A stretch of 64,000 nt of DNA. It comes from JAAUTT01 sp038213375 (GTDB lineage: Bacteria > Bacteroidota > Bacteroidia > Bacteroidales > JAAUTT01). The position numbers and the translations under genes were made by a program. The DNA is taken from contig JBBQTB010000029.1 of assembly GCA_038213375.1 (NCBI GenBank), positions 6,340-70,339 on the forward strand, read 5' to 3'. Positions 56,523 to 64,000 of this stretch are shown one piece after another. Every line of letters begins with the position of its first letter. Positions within the stretch are counted from its first letter, which is position 1. Below the pieces are notes generated by a model. The model did not search any database. It was given only the letters and a program-made list of their open reading frames with translations, and was not told where the DNA came from.

Positions 56523-57518
56523 ATGGGAAACGAATTTTTAGTTTATGCAGTAGTAGTAATTCTTGGCATTGTTCTTTTATCAATTCTTTTTTATGTAGTG
56601 CCAATAGGATTGTGGTTTCAGGGGATATTAACCAACTCCCGGATTTCATTACTGCAATTGATGTTTATGCGTTGGCGCAAAGTGCCACCTTCAGTAATTA
56701 TGAATGCCATGATTAATGGTAAAAAGGCAGGTCTTGATCTAAGCCCGGATCAGTTGGAAGCTCATTATTTAGCTGGCGGACATGTTCAGAAAGTGGTAAA
56801 TGCGCTTATCTCGGCTGATAAAGCAAATATTCCGCTCGACTTTAAAACGGCAACAGCTATTGACCTTGCTGGCCGCGATGTATTTGAAGCTGTTCAGATG
56901 TCGGTAAATCCCAAAGTAATAAATACACCTCCAGTTGCTGCAGTGGCTAAAAATGGCATTCAATTGCTTGCAAAAGCGCGAATTACAGTGCGTACAAATA
57001 TCAAACAATTAGTAGGTGGAGCTGGTGAAGAAACCGTTCTTGCCCGTGTTGGAGAAGGTATTGTGGCAGCTATCGGTTCAGTTGAGTCACACAAAGAAGT
57101 GCTTGAACATCCCGATTTTATTTCAAAAAAGGTACTCGAGAAGGGGTTGGATTCAGGAACAGCATTCGAAATACTTTCTATTGATATCGCCGATATTGAA
57201 GTTGGAAAGAATATTGGCGCCAATCTTCAGATGGATCAGGCCAATGCCGATAAAAATGTTGCACAGGCAAGGGCTGAGGAACGGCGTGCCATGGCTGTGG
57301 CTCACGAACAGGAAATGATTGCTAAGGCGCAGGAAGCACGTGCAAATGTTATTCAGGCCGAGGCCGAAATCCCTAAAGCAATTGCTGACGCTTTTCGATC
57401 AGGTAACCTTGGAATTATGGACTACTATAAAATTAAGAATATTCAAGCCGATACTTCCATGCGCGATTCAATTGCAAAACCCCCTACATCAAAAGGAGAT
57501 AAAGGAGAGAAAAAATAA
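56523..57518 (+). CDS. floA: Flotillin-like protein FloA
   Basis: 331-residue SPFH-domain scaffold of membrane microdomains. One N-terminal membrane helix (about 5-28) then the SPFH core with ARITVRTNIKQLVGGAGEETVLARVGEGIV and a C-terminal coiled coil full of EARANVIQAEAEIPKAIA-type heptads. The length and text match FloA (YqfA) rather than larger eukaryotic flotillins. Co-transcribed with nfeD, terminator follows. Confidence 0.96.
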   Translation: MGNEFLVYAVVVILGIVLLSILFYVVPIGLWFQGILTNSRISLLQLMFMRWRKVPPSVIMNAMINGKKAGLDLSPDQLEAHYLAGGHVQKVVNALISADKANIPLDFKTATAIDLAGRDVFEAVQMSVNPKVINTPPVAAVAKNGIQLLAKARITVRTNIKQLVGGAGEETVLARVGEGIVAAIGSVESHKEVLEHPDFISKKVLEKGLDSGTAFEILSIDIADIEVGKNIGANLQMDQANADKNVAQARAEERRAMAVAHEQEMIAKAQEARANVIQAEAEIPKAIADAFRSGNLGIMDYYKIKNIQADTSMRDSIAKPPTSKGDKGEKK

Positions 57519-57561
57519 AAGGGTAAAAAAGCACATGTTTTCTGATATTTAATTTTGGTAA

Positions 57562-57595
57562 TCCCGACTGATTTTATACTTTTGTCGGGCTTTTT
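57562..57595 (+). terminator. Terminator of clpS-nfeD-floA
   Basis: CCCGAC and GTCGGG pair around a 15-nt loop and are followed by CTTTTT, 44 nt past the floA stop. Confidence 0.75.
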
Positions 57596-57669
57596 AAAAA
57601 GCCAAACGGTGATTAGAATCTATGAATGGAAAGTCGATAACCGTGGGACATGTATAGAAGTTTAAGTCA

Positions 57670-57760
<91 letters not shown>

Positions 57761-57779
57761 AAACACAATTCTCGTAATT

Positions 57780-58025
57780 TCAAAAAGCCTCAAAACTTTC
57801 ATTTTGAGGCTTTTTGTTGTCGAAAACTTTCACTTTTCTTCTTGTTTTTTCACTATACTTTTTTGATAATCCCACCATTATATTGCCGATTTTTTGTCTC
57901 GAATACTGGCGGTGTGCTGTGTTTCCCTCGAGGATAGTAGGGTCCTCTTCTATCTTCACGGCTTTGTATCCCTTATCGGCTTTCGAGATTTCGTCCCAAC
58001 CAAACTTGTAAAAATCGTTTAGTTT
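57780..58025 (-). pseudogene. Gene fragment without start, next to tRNA-Ser
   Basis: An 82-codon open frame on the minus strand begins directly after a TGA and has no start codon near its beginning; readable parts are FYKFGWDEISKADKGYKA, LEGNTAHRQYSRQKIGNI and SEKTRRKVKVF. The last codons fall inside the hairpin that ends the tRNA transcript. Looks like the 3' remnant of a gene, perhaps from an element integrated at the tRNA. The protein family was not recognised. Confidence 0.35.
57781..57816. terminator. Terminator of tRNA-Ser, bidirectional shape
   Basis: CAAAAAGCCTCAAAA (57781-57795) pairs perfectly with 57802-57816 around a 6-nt loop; AGGC-rich stem with T-run on the plus strand. It starts 20 nt after the tRNA. 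Confidence 0.9.
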
Positions 58026-58064
58026 TCATTTTTAAATGGGATTTAAATGATAGTGATGAACCTA

Positions 58065-58877
58065 TTAAATAGATGGGATTTCGGGCATTTCAACAGAAAC
58101 AAAAGAGGTATCATATTCAAAATCCCAGATTTTGGCACCAGCATCATCATACCAGATTGATTTTACATGAAGCAATTTCGTTGTCTTTTCAGTTGCCTGA
58201 AGGTGTTCATACCTGTGATATGGAACAGTATTACCTCCGTTATTTTCAGATACACCCCAATACCAATCATAAATACCAGCACCCGACGTTGCAGCCCAGT
58301 CAGAAAACTCGATTTTCCAACCCATCCTGGAAATGTCATTATATCCAAATACGTTGATTTCCCATTTGCTAAACCCTTTAAAATATGTTTTGTTACTTCG
58401 GGTGTATTTGATATATTTTGTGGTTGTAATATTTTCATAACTACCATCAGCTCCATGATATTCAACGGTAAGGATATAATCGACGGTATCTTTTTTTCTA
58501 AATTTCTCAGTATAGTTGTACATAGCGGACCAACTCCGCATATACCAGCCATCCTTATCAGGGCCAATCCAGTCCATATTAAGCTTGGCGCTTGTAGAAA
58601 CTTTTGCGGATTTAAGAAAGGTGTTTGAGAGTGATCCATTGAAGACCTTGCCATTGGAAGAGGGCGGTGAACCGGTTTTGTAACCTGAATCAGCAGCGAC
58701 AGCTAAACTTTGGGATAAAAACGAATTCACACCAGCTGAGATAACCGTAGCACCTTCAACACAATTATTTATTTGTTCTGTTGACAATTGAGCTGCAGGA
58801 GCACTCTTTTCCTTTTTACATGATGTTACAACTACAAATGCAGCAATCATGATTAGAATAATCAATTTAGTTTTCAT
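58065..58877 (-). CDS. Lipoprotein of unknown function (regulon member 1)
   Basis: 270 residues from the ATG at 58877. A longer frame starts at 58919 but would begin inside the promoter -7 box, so it is excluded. Signal with lipobox VVVTSC; the mature part is rich in Trp, Tyr and Lys with beta-strand pattern (YFKGFSKWEINVFGYND, WKIEFSDWAATSGAGIYDWYWG). No family recognised. Preceded by the ATCCCC-N6-GGGGAT element shared with three other promoters in this region. Probably outer-membrane or surface lipoprotein. Confidence 0.82.
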   Translation of the reverse strand: MKTKLIILIMIAAFVVVTSCKKEKSAPAAQLSTEQINNCVEGATVISAGVNSFLSQSLAVAADSGYKTGSPPSSNGKVFNGSLSNTFLKSAKVSTSAKLNMDWIGPDKDGWYMRSWSAMYNYTEKFRKKDTVDYILTVEYHGADGSYENITTTKYIKYTRSNKTYFKGFSKWEINVFGYNDISRMGWKIEFSDWAATSGAGIYDWYWGVSENNGGNTVPYHRYEHLQATEKTTKLLHVKSIWYDDAGAKIWDFEYDTSFVSVEMPEIPSI

Positions 58878-58916
58878 TGATGTTGGATTTAGAATGATTA
58901 GTTTAAATATTGTTTT

Positions 58917-58963
58917 CAAAATTAGTTTGGATATTCATGTAAAACATCCCCTTTTTCGGGGAT
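58917..58963 (-). promoter_or_regulatory. Shared operator plus -7 box, copy 1
   Basis: Inverted repeat ATCCCC-TTTTTC-GGGGAT at 58946-58963, then 21 nt, then the minus-strand -7 box TAATTTTG (complement 58917-58924). The operator occupies the -33 position. The ATG of the lipoprotein gene is 39 nt downstream of the -7 box. Confidence 0.75.
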
Positions 58964-58987
58964 TTATTAGTTTATTTCCAGTCCGCC

Positions 58988-59137
58988 CTAAACTATTTTT
59001 ATGAAATAATTACCCGAGCTTAAAAAAACGAAGTATATTTCTGCCTCGCCGTTTATTGGCTTCCCTTTTAAAAGAAGTTTTCCGCTTAAATCAAAAGGGG
59101 CATACTCGATATTTTCCTGCTTCTCTATAATAACATA
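58988..59137 (-). pseudogene. T9SS-type sorting domain remnant, in frame after a stop codon
   Basis: Directly after the TAA of the lipoprotein at 59138 the same frame stays open for 49 codons and reads VIIEKQENIEYAPFDLSGK, LLLKGKPINGEAEIYFVFL, SSGNYFIKIV and TAG. The pattern (YxLSGKLLLKG then LxSGNYFIKIV) is the C-terminal sorting domain of type IX secretion substrates. So either the stop is a recent mutation that cut a sorting signal off the upstream protein, or this is the leftover end of a deleted neighbour. Confidence 0.6.
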
Positions 59138-59893
59138 TTAATTACACTCATAAACAGGAATCAAATAAACTGCCCTATCGCCACCAAAAGAATATGTTAT
59201 CTTTTGAACCTTTTTATCGGAAGCAATTAGATAGGAATAACTGTTAATAGTAGTCGACGATATGGGTGATGTAGTTGTATTGGTAACTTTCTTTACCAGA
59301 TTAGCACTCCCCTTTCCATATACATTAAGCAATACATGAAAAGAATTTTCTTTATCGCCGTAATACTCATAGGTTGTTTGACCTGAAAAATTACCCTCCA
59401 AAGATTGTGTATGATGCTCGCTTACAAGGTTTCCACTATTGTAGTCATAGGTATAGTAATCAGTTGCCACTCCTACAGCTGTAGGTTCAATAGTTTTTTT
59501 AGTCATATAGCCATCACTATTATATTCATAGGTGGTATTTTTCGAAACCGAAGCCCCCGCATAAGCAAAAGTGCTGCTTATAGCATTTTCATTAGAATTT
59601 AGTGTGTACACTTCGGTAAAACTGAGGCTCCCATTGCTATAATACTTCGAAGTTACTTTTCCGGTTTCCCAGATATAAGTATAATAAAACCCTTTGCCAT
59701 TATCGTTTTTAATTAGCTTGTTATCACTGTTAAAAGTATAGTAAATAGACGATGTATCTGCCCCGCCATCCGTAAATTTAGCTTGTATTATTTTACAAAC
59801 TTGTGCTTTATCTTCTGTTTTTTTGCACGAATAGAATACAACGGTTACAGTAACTAATGCAATTAGAAAAGAGAATAATTTTGAATTTTCCAT
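59138..59893 (-). CDS. Lipoprotein with YD-repeat-like strands (regulon member 2)
   Basis: 251 residues, lipobox VVFYSC (about 23). The mature part is a chain of short beta strands ending in Tyr/Asp pairs (YTFNSDNKLIKNDNGKG, YEYNSDGYMTKKTIE, YDYNSGNLVSEH, TTYEYYGDKENSF), as in RHS/YD-repeat and DUF4595-type lipoproteins. No enzyme motif seen. The frame continues past its TAA into a sorting-domain-like stretch (separate entry). It has copy 2 of the shared operator. Confidence 0.82.
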   Translation of the reverse strand: MENSKLFSFLIALVTVTVVFYSCKKTEDKAQVCKIIQAKFTDGGADTSSIYYTFNSDNKLIKNDNGKGFYYTYIWETGKVTSKYYSNGSLSFTEVYTLNSNENAISSTFAYAGASVSKNTTYEYNSDGYMTKKTIEPTAVGVATDYYTYDYNSGNLVSEHHTQSLEGNFSGQTTYEYYGDKENSFHVLLNVYGKGSANLVKKVTNTTTSPISSTTINSYSYLIASDKKVQKITYSFGGDRAVYLIPVYECN

Positions 59894-59918
59894 TTTAGTA
59901 AATTTTAGTTTATCGAAT

Positions 59919-59965
59919 CAAAAGTAGCTTTGCCGCACCTCTTACCTATCCCCTTTTTAGGGGAT
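59919..59965 (-). promoter_or_regulatory. Shared operator plus -7 box, copy 2
   Basis: ATCCCC-TTTTTA-GGGGAT at 59948-59965, 21 nt, then minus-strand -7 box TACTTTTG (complement 59919-59926, perfect). The ATG is 25 nt further on. Confidence 0.75.
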
Positions 59966-60054
59966 TTATTTGGCGTCCGTTTTTTGAAGTTTATCTTTCA
60001 CACAAAAATCCTACGGGAATTCAAAAGTGCCTTAACCTTTATAATTCATAAGTT

Positions 60055-60190
60055 TTTATGACCTCATTCTAAATCCTTCTCCTGAGAGGAAAAGGACTTA
60101 GTGTGAGCTTCGAAACTAATTCCCCCTCGCCTTTAGGAGAACTTAGCGCAGCGATCTCTCGACCGCAGGGAGTAGCGGCTGGGGGTGAGG
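60055..60190. repeat. Probable dispersed intergenic element, no gene
   Basis: G/C-rich stretch with CCCCCTCGCCTTTAGGAG at one end and GGCTGGGGGTGAGGTT at the other, typical of intergenic repeat sequences in Bacteroidota genomes. Only one copy is in the window, so repetitiveness is an inference. The rest of the gap between the lipoprotein and OmpA genes shows nothing else apart from the terminator at 60270. Confidence 0.35.
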
Positions 60191-60269
60191 TTATTGAGAA
60201 GTTTATGAACCCCGAACGGTTCAGCGCAGCTAATTATTCAGGTTATTGACAACATTTACAAATAAGCAT

Positions 60270-60303
60270 AAAAAAACCTGCCAAAGTTCAAAACTAGGGC
60301 AGG
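60270..60303 (-). terminator. Terminator of the OmpA-family gene
   Basis: On the minus strand CCTGCC pairs with GGCAGG around a 15-nt loop and is followed by a run of seven T. It begins 26 nt after the stop. Confidence 0.8.
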
Positions 60304-60328
60304 CCTGATTAATATATCAAATCATTAC

Positions 60329-61633
60329 TTAGAGCTTTATAAACTCTACCCTGCGGTTTTGAGCTTTGTTGGCCGGTGTATCATTAGGAGCGATGGGTTC
60401 TGTTTTCCCCTTACCATCGGTTTCAATGCGGGATGCATCAATGGCAAATGATTTAGCCAATTCAGCCTTAACCGATGCGGCTCTTCGTTTCGACAGATCA
60501 AGGTTTTTGGCAGCATCCCCATCCCCATCGGTATGTCCAATAATTTTTACTTTTACGGTAGTATTTTCTGTTAAAACCTGGGCGATGCCTTTGAGAGTTC
60601 CAAATGATTCCGGTTTCACCTTATCACTGTTCACATCGAAATATATACCATAAGTTACAAGCTTGCCCTCGGTTATTAGCTTGGAACGTATGTCGGGCAA
60701 TCCGGCAGCAACCCTGAAATTGGCTATATATGGTTTGAACTCCCTACCGTTTTCAAACCGAAGAATGTTATATTTAAAACCCGATGCCAAAATACGAGGT
60801 GCATCAACCACTTTTTTTTCATCTACATAAATCCGTAGCCGTTGTTTTTGGATCCAATATGACAGGTGTATTTTTTCGCCTGAAATAAGATTTATCTGCC
60901 CTGATGCTTCTCCGGTATAATTACCTTCCGAATAGCCTGCTAAATCAATACCCAATGAAGTAATTGTCGTTTTAACACCAGCCACACCAGGAATGGCACC
61001 TCCTTGATTGGGATCCTTGATGTTACCAGAAATCACATAGAAACCAAGGTTGAATGACATTCCTTCCTCAAAAGTGGGAATCAAGTCAAACTCAGCCGTA
61101 AAGTTTTCGATTGTTTGCAAATCGCTTTCCGGGTAATAACATCCTTCACCAGTAATATTCATCCATCTTCCCTGGAATTTATTAAGTGTTACCACTTCAA
61201 CAGATCCGTTTGAAAACCACAAAGCCGGTAAATCACCGACGTTACCCTGACTAAAATCATCATAAAAAATCACTTTTTCACCCGGAATAAAATCAAATTT
61301 GGAATAGGATGCTAAAGCGGGTTGTTCCTGCTTGGGAGGGTTGTTTGCTGGTATATTTTCAGTTTTTCCCTTATAAGAATTCTCACCGGTACTGTTGTTA
61401 GTTTCCTTTTTATCTTTTTCTTTTTTGGGTTTATTCTTAAACAGGCTTTTTACTCCATCTTCAACGGCATCGAGACTTTTGTCGATCCCTTCGTCCGTTT
61501 TTTGGTCGGCCCGGTTTAAGGACTTGTCTTTTACTTTATCCTCAACATCAATTTGTGCACATAACGGGGCGGAAAAAAATTCGATGGCACTGAATGCGGC
61601 CACAAGCAATAAGGTTTGTTTTATTGGTCTCAT
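60329..61633 (-). CDS. OmpA-family peptidoglycan-binding protein (regulon member 3)
   Basis: 434 residues: signal peptide ending PLCA-Q (about 26), a Lys/Asp-rich linker (about 30-105; DQKTDEGIDKSLDAVEDGVKSLF), a lectin/DUF1080-like sandwich (about 110-310; FIPGEKVIFYDDFSQGNVGDLPALW), and a C-terminal OmpA domain (about 325-434; YFDVNSDKVKPES, IIGHTDGDGD, LSKRRAASVKAEL, NRRVEFIKL). The OmpA domain anchors it to peptidoglycan. It is transcribed divergently from the kinase operon, with copy 3 of the shared operator between them. Confidence 0.92.
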   Translation of the reverse strand: MRPIKQTLLLVAAFSAIEFFSAPLCAQIDVEDKVKDKSLNRADQKTDEGIDKSLDAVEDGVKSLFKNKPKKEKDKKETNNSTGENSYKGKTENIPANNPPKQEQPALASYSKFDFIPGEKVIFYDDFSQGNVGDLPALWFSNGSVEVVTLNKFQGRWMNITGEGCYYPESDLQTIENFTAEFDLIPTFEEGMSFNLGFYVISGNIKDPNQGGAIPGVAGVKTTITSLGIDLAGYSEGNYTGEASGQINLISGEKIHLSYWIQKQRLRIYVDEKKVVDAPRILASGFKYNILRFENGREFKPYIANFRVAAGLPDIRSKLITEGKLVTYGIYFDVNSDKVKPESFGTLKGIAQVLTENTTVKVKIIGHTDGDGDAAKNLDLSKRRAASVKAELAKSFAIDASRIETDGKGKTEPIAPNDTPANKAQNRRVEFIKL

Positions 61634-61697
61634 ATCAAATGAATTGGTTTGTTTTCAAATTTAAATAAAATAGCTTTCATTCTTGTTATTGCAATCA

Positions 61698-61774
61698 CAA
61701 ATTTGCTATTGTTCTTATGATCGAACAATCCCCTTTTTCGGGGATTTTTTTTTTTGAAAAGCATGATAAATTTG
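61698..61774. promoter_or_regulatory. Shared operator serving two divergent promoters, copy 3
   Basis: ATCCCC-TTTTTC-GGGGAT at 61728-61745. On the plus strand a perfect -7 box TAAATTTG (61767-61774) follows after exactly 21 nt and leads to the kinase-like gene at 61797. On the minus strand CAAATTTG (one mismatch, 61698-61705) lies 22 nt away and leads to the OmpA gene. One operator could therefore act in both directions. A T-run after the repeat also makes it look like a plus-strand terminator, but no plus-strand gene precedes it. Confidence 0.7.
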
Positions 61775-61796
61775 TTTCAAAAAAATCCTCCCTGCC

Positions 61797-62312
61797 ATGG
61801 ACAATCATACTTTTTTATCAGCAAAAGAAACAGAGGCTTTTGGCCAAGCATTGAAGCAAATAAATGAATCGCTTGAAAATCTGAATACCGTTTTCCAACG
61901 CATGCAACCTGAAGTTTTGACCATGAACGGGTTGAAACAAGCTTTCATCGGGTTAGCTGACCTGATCAAAACCGGCTACCGCCTTTCAACAAATTTTATT
62001 TTTGAAGGGGATGCCAAGCGGATTGGTGCTTTGTACGAACAAGCTACATATAAAATTGCTGTTGAATTAATAACCAATGTAATACAGCATGCAAATGCCA
62101 CTTCCCTTACTCTCCGGCTTGTCCAAAACGAAAACCGGTTAACCCTCACCATAAAGGACAATGGCAAAGGGTTTGATCCAACCCTCAGCGACGGCCAAGA
62201 ACGCAGCGGGTTGACCCATATACGCACCCAACTTAAAAATTATAAGGGCTGGATGGTAATAAGTTCCGAACCCGGACATGGAACAGAGATATCGGTTGAA
62301 TTAAATTGGTAA
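61797..62312 (+). CDS. Stand-alone histidine-kinase ATPase domain lacking the phospho-His helix
   Basis: 171 residues. The HATPase has N-box VELITNVIQHANA (Asn about 94), G1 box IKDNGKGFDP (about 119-128) and G2-like SGLTHIRTQLKNY. Residues 20-60 (NTVFQRMQPEVLTMNGLKQAF) align by eye with the second DHp helix of the neighbouring kinase (RVAHNMMPGALVNFGLREAL), but the first helix with the H-box is absent and there is no membrane or sensor part. So it cannot phosphorylate itself in the usual way; it may pair with the full kinase or be a derived ATPase. First gene of the operon, its own promoter carries the shared operator. Confidence 0.85.
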   Translation: MDNHTFLSAKETEAFGQALKQINESLENLNTVFQRMQPEVLTMNGLKQAFIGLADLIKTGYRLSTNFIFEGDAKRIGALYEQATYKIAVELITNVIQHANATSLTLRLVQNENRLTLTIKDNGKGFDPTLSDGQERSGLTHIRTQLKNYKGWMVISSEPGHGTEISVELNW

Positions 62313-62374
62313 AGTTTATACGCAATTTAATCAACATTTTTTTACTTTTATGCATTATTCAGCAAACTATCCTA

Positions 62375-64000
62375 ATGAAACTACTATGCGTTTTTAGCGT
62401 TTTATGCATGTTTTCATTTATCCATACTTCTGGTTTTTGGCAGCAGGACAGACCGCAAGATCCGAAGCTGCGTAAATTACTATCAAAAGCCGACAGCCTT
62501 CAAAATATCAACCCCGACTCTTCCTTCTTTTATTCGCAAAAAGCACTAACCGCTGCATCATTGCCGAAGGATATATCTGAAGCTAATCAATATATTGGCA
62601 GATACTATATCCAGAAAGAGGATTTTGGGAAAGCACTCTCTTATTTCCTTTCAGCACTGAAAATTGAGGAGGTAAGAAATGATGAACGACGGATTGCTGA
62701 TATTTTCGACGACCTGGGGAATATTTATGTCATCATGGAAAAATTTGATAAAGCATTGGTTTATAATAACAAATCGCTCCTAACTTCGCAAAAACTAAAA
62801 GACACATTGGGCATCGCAAAATCCCTCTCCCACATTGGTGTGCTCCACTTGTCGAGGGAATTTTGCCAGACAAGGACAAATGACGAAAAAGCAAAGGATT
62901 ATACTATCGCCATTGGTTATTTTAATAAATCGTTGGAATTGAGCAAGAAAATAGGCAATGAAATTGGGGTTGCAAAGAATAACGTCAATCTTGGCAATGC
63001 TTACAATAAGCTTGGGCAGCCCGAAAAAGCATTACAGATGATCACAAAGTCGCTCGAATATTACAAAAAAGTGGACGACTGGAACGGGATCACCGAAACC
63101 CTATCTAACCTGGGGCAGGTATATAACCGCCTGAAACAATATCAAAAAGCCATCGGATGCTTTTCGCAATGCATTGCTGAAGGAAAAAAAAGAAACCTGA
63201 CCCAGGGGATCCAGTATGTGTACGAAGCCATGTCCCAAACCTACGACAATGCGAAGGATTATAAGCATGCAAGGGATTCATACGTGAAGTACATGATAAT
63301 CAGGGACTCAATTTATAATTCAGAAAAATCGAAGCAAATATTTGAGCTGGATGCACAATACCAGGCCGAAAAGAAAAAAAAGGAGATACTACGGTTAACA
63401 GTGGCCAAAAGGAACAGGGAACTATTTATTTATATCTTGGCTTTGGTTGTCATTGTGCTTATTTTCATTTATTTAAATATCCAAAACAAACGAAAAATCA
63501 CCCAGCAGGCACTGGACATAAAGGAGCAGAAAATTTTTCAAATGGAAAAAGATCGTCAATTGGTGGCTACCCAGTCTGTTCTGCAAGGGGAAGAAGCCGA
63601 ACGGAGCCGCATGGCCCGTGACCTTCATGATGGTTTGGGAGGACTTCTTTCGGGCGTTAAGCTTTCGCTTTCAAACATGAAAGGTAACATGGTCCTATCA
63701 ACGGGTAGTTTGGAAAAGTTCGACCATGCGCTTAGCTTGCTTGATACCTCAATACGGGAGCTTCGTCGTGTAGCCCATAACATGATGCCCGGCGCACTGG
63801 TAAATTTTGGCCTAAGGGAAGCCCTGTCCGATTTTTGTAGTTCTATCAACAACAACACCATACATCTAAATTTTCAATTTTTTGGGGTTGAAAAACGAAT
63901 CGACCCAAGTTTCGAAATAAATACATTCCGTATTGCCCAGGAACTGATCAACAATGCACTTAAACATTCAAACTCAACGGAACTTATGATCCAGCTTATC
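62375..64000 (+). CDS. TPR-containing sensor histidine kinase (HisKA_3 class), partial
   Basis: Hand-translated from the ATG at 62375; the frame is open to the window edge (542 codons). Signal peptide or N-terminal anchor (about 1-22), five or more TPR motifs (about 60-300; e.g. VAKNNVNLGNAYNKLGQPEKAL), one membrane helix (about 349-367), a coiled linker, the H-box RMARDLHDGLGGLLSGVK with His418, and the start of the HATPase with N-box AQELINNALKHSN. This class phosphorylates LuxR/NarL-type regulators. It lies 62 nt after the H-less ATPase gene; the rest of the ATPase domain and any regulator gene are beyond the edge. Confidence 0.93.
   Translation, partial: MKLLCVFSVLCMFSFIHTSGFWQQDRPQDPKLRKLLSKADSLQNINPDSSFFYSQKALTAASLPKDISEANQYIGRYYIQKEDFGKALSYFLSALKIEEVRNDERRIADIFDDLGNIYVIMEKFDKALVYNNKSLLTSQKLKDTLGIAKSLSHIGVLHLSREFCQTRTNDEKAKDYTIAIGYFNKSLELSKKIGNEIGVAKNNVNLGNAYNKLGQPEKALQMITKSLEYYKKVDDWNGITETLSNLGQVYNRLKQYQKAIGCFSQCIAEGKKRNLTQGIQYVYEAMSQTYDNAKDYKHARDSYVKYMIIRDSIYNSEKSKQIFELDAQYQAEKKKKEILRLTVAKRNRELFIYILALVVIVLIFIYLNIQNKRKITQQALDIKEQKIFQMEKDRQLVATQSVLQGEEAERSRMARDLHDGLGGLLSGVKLSLSNMKGNMVLSTGSLEKFDHALSLLDTSIRELRRVAHNMMPGALVNFGLREALSDFCSSINNNTIHLNFQFFGVEKRIDPSFEINTFRIAQELINNALKHSNSTELMIQLI

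Noticed and set aside
58163..58654. Two frames of 153 and 163 codons inside the lipoprotein gene at 58065
   Set aside because: One is antisense (58167-58628) and one is in another frame of the same strand; only the 58065-58877 frame has a signal peptide, a lipobox and a fitting promoter.
61728..61756. Rho-independent terminator on the plus strand
   Set aside because: The hairpin and T-run look like one, but no plus-strand gene lies upstream and the same repeat occurs twice more at a fixed distance from promoters without a long T-run, so an operator is a better reading.

Overview
The window is a stretch of a Bacteroidota chromosome, probably an environmental Bacteroidales or Marinilabiliales-type organism. 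Supporting signs are promoters with the phylum-specific -7 box TAnnTTTG, no strong Shine-Dalgarno sites, many SPII lipoproteins, SPOR and PD40 proteins, a relic of a T9SS-type sorting domain, LytS/LytTR and hybrid-type histidine kinases, and a low G+C content. Both ends are cut: an RND permease runs off the left edge and a TPR histidine kinase runs off the right edge.

Layout. 1-9.9 kb holds two complete, divergently arranged RND efflux systems, each with permease, adaptor and TolC. 9.9-19.1 kb holds a histidine kinase and NtrC-type sigma-54 response regulator pair, a block of palindromic REP-like repeats with a Y1 (IS200-like/RAYT-like) transposase in its middle, and an ABC exporter operon (adaptor, ATPase, two FtsX-type permeases). 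A sigma-54 promoter and a palindromic enhancer are visible in front of the exporter operon, so the regulator probably drives it. 20.4-27 kb is housekeeping and envelope: fmt, ribBA, two glycosyltransferases, an LptF/LptG permease and a START-like protein, followed by tRNA-Met. 28-35.5 kb is a glycoside-hydrolase cluster (GH27, GH51-like, GH35-like, melibiase-like) with one decayed SGNH hydrolase and no SusC/SusD pair. 36.3-42.8 kb is a TolC-MacA-MacB exporter with a LytS/LytTR two-component system. 42.8-49.4 kb carries a GDSL lipoprotein, small envelope proteins, a DUF1080/Gfo-Idh-MocA/SMP-30 sugar-oxidation group, smpB and a Yip1 protein. 49.5-57.8 kb carries an S9 peptidase, recA, bcp, a TPR-PD40-SPOR protein, clpS, nfeD-floA and tRNA-Ser.

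58-64 kb is the most interesting part. Two orphan lipoproteins, an OmpA-family protein and a two-gene histidine-kinase operon share one promoter design: an 18-bp inverted repeat ATCCCC-N6-GGGGAT placed 21-22 nt upstream of a -7 box, exactly where the -33 element should be. One copy lies between divergent genes and fits both directions. This looks like a small regulon of an activator, most simply a LuxR-type response regulator served by the kinases next door. The first gene of the kinase operon is itself odd: a kinase ATPase domain without the phospho-accepting helix. All functional statements come from reading the sequence; no database search was run.
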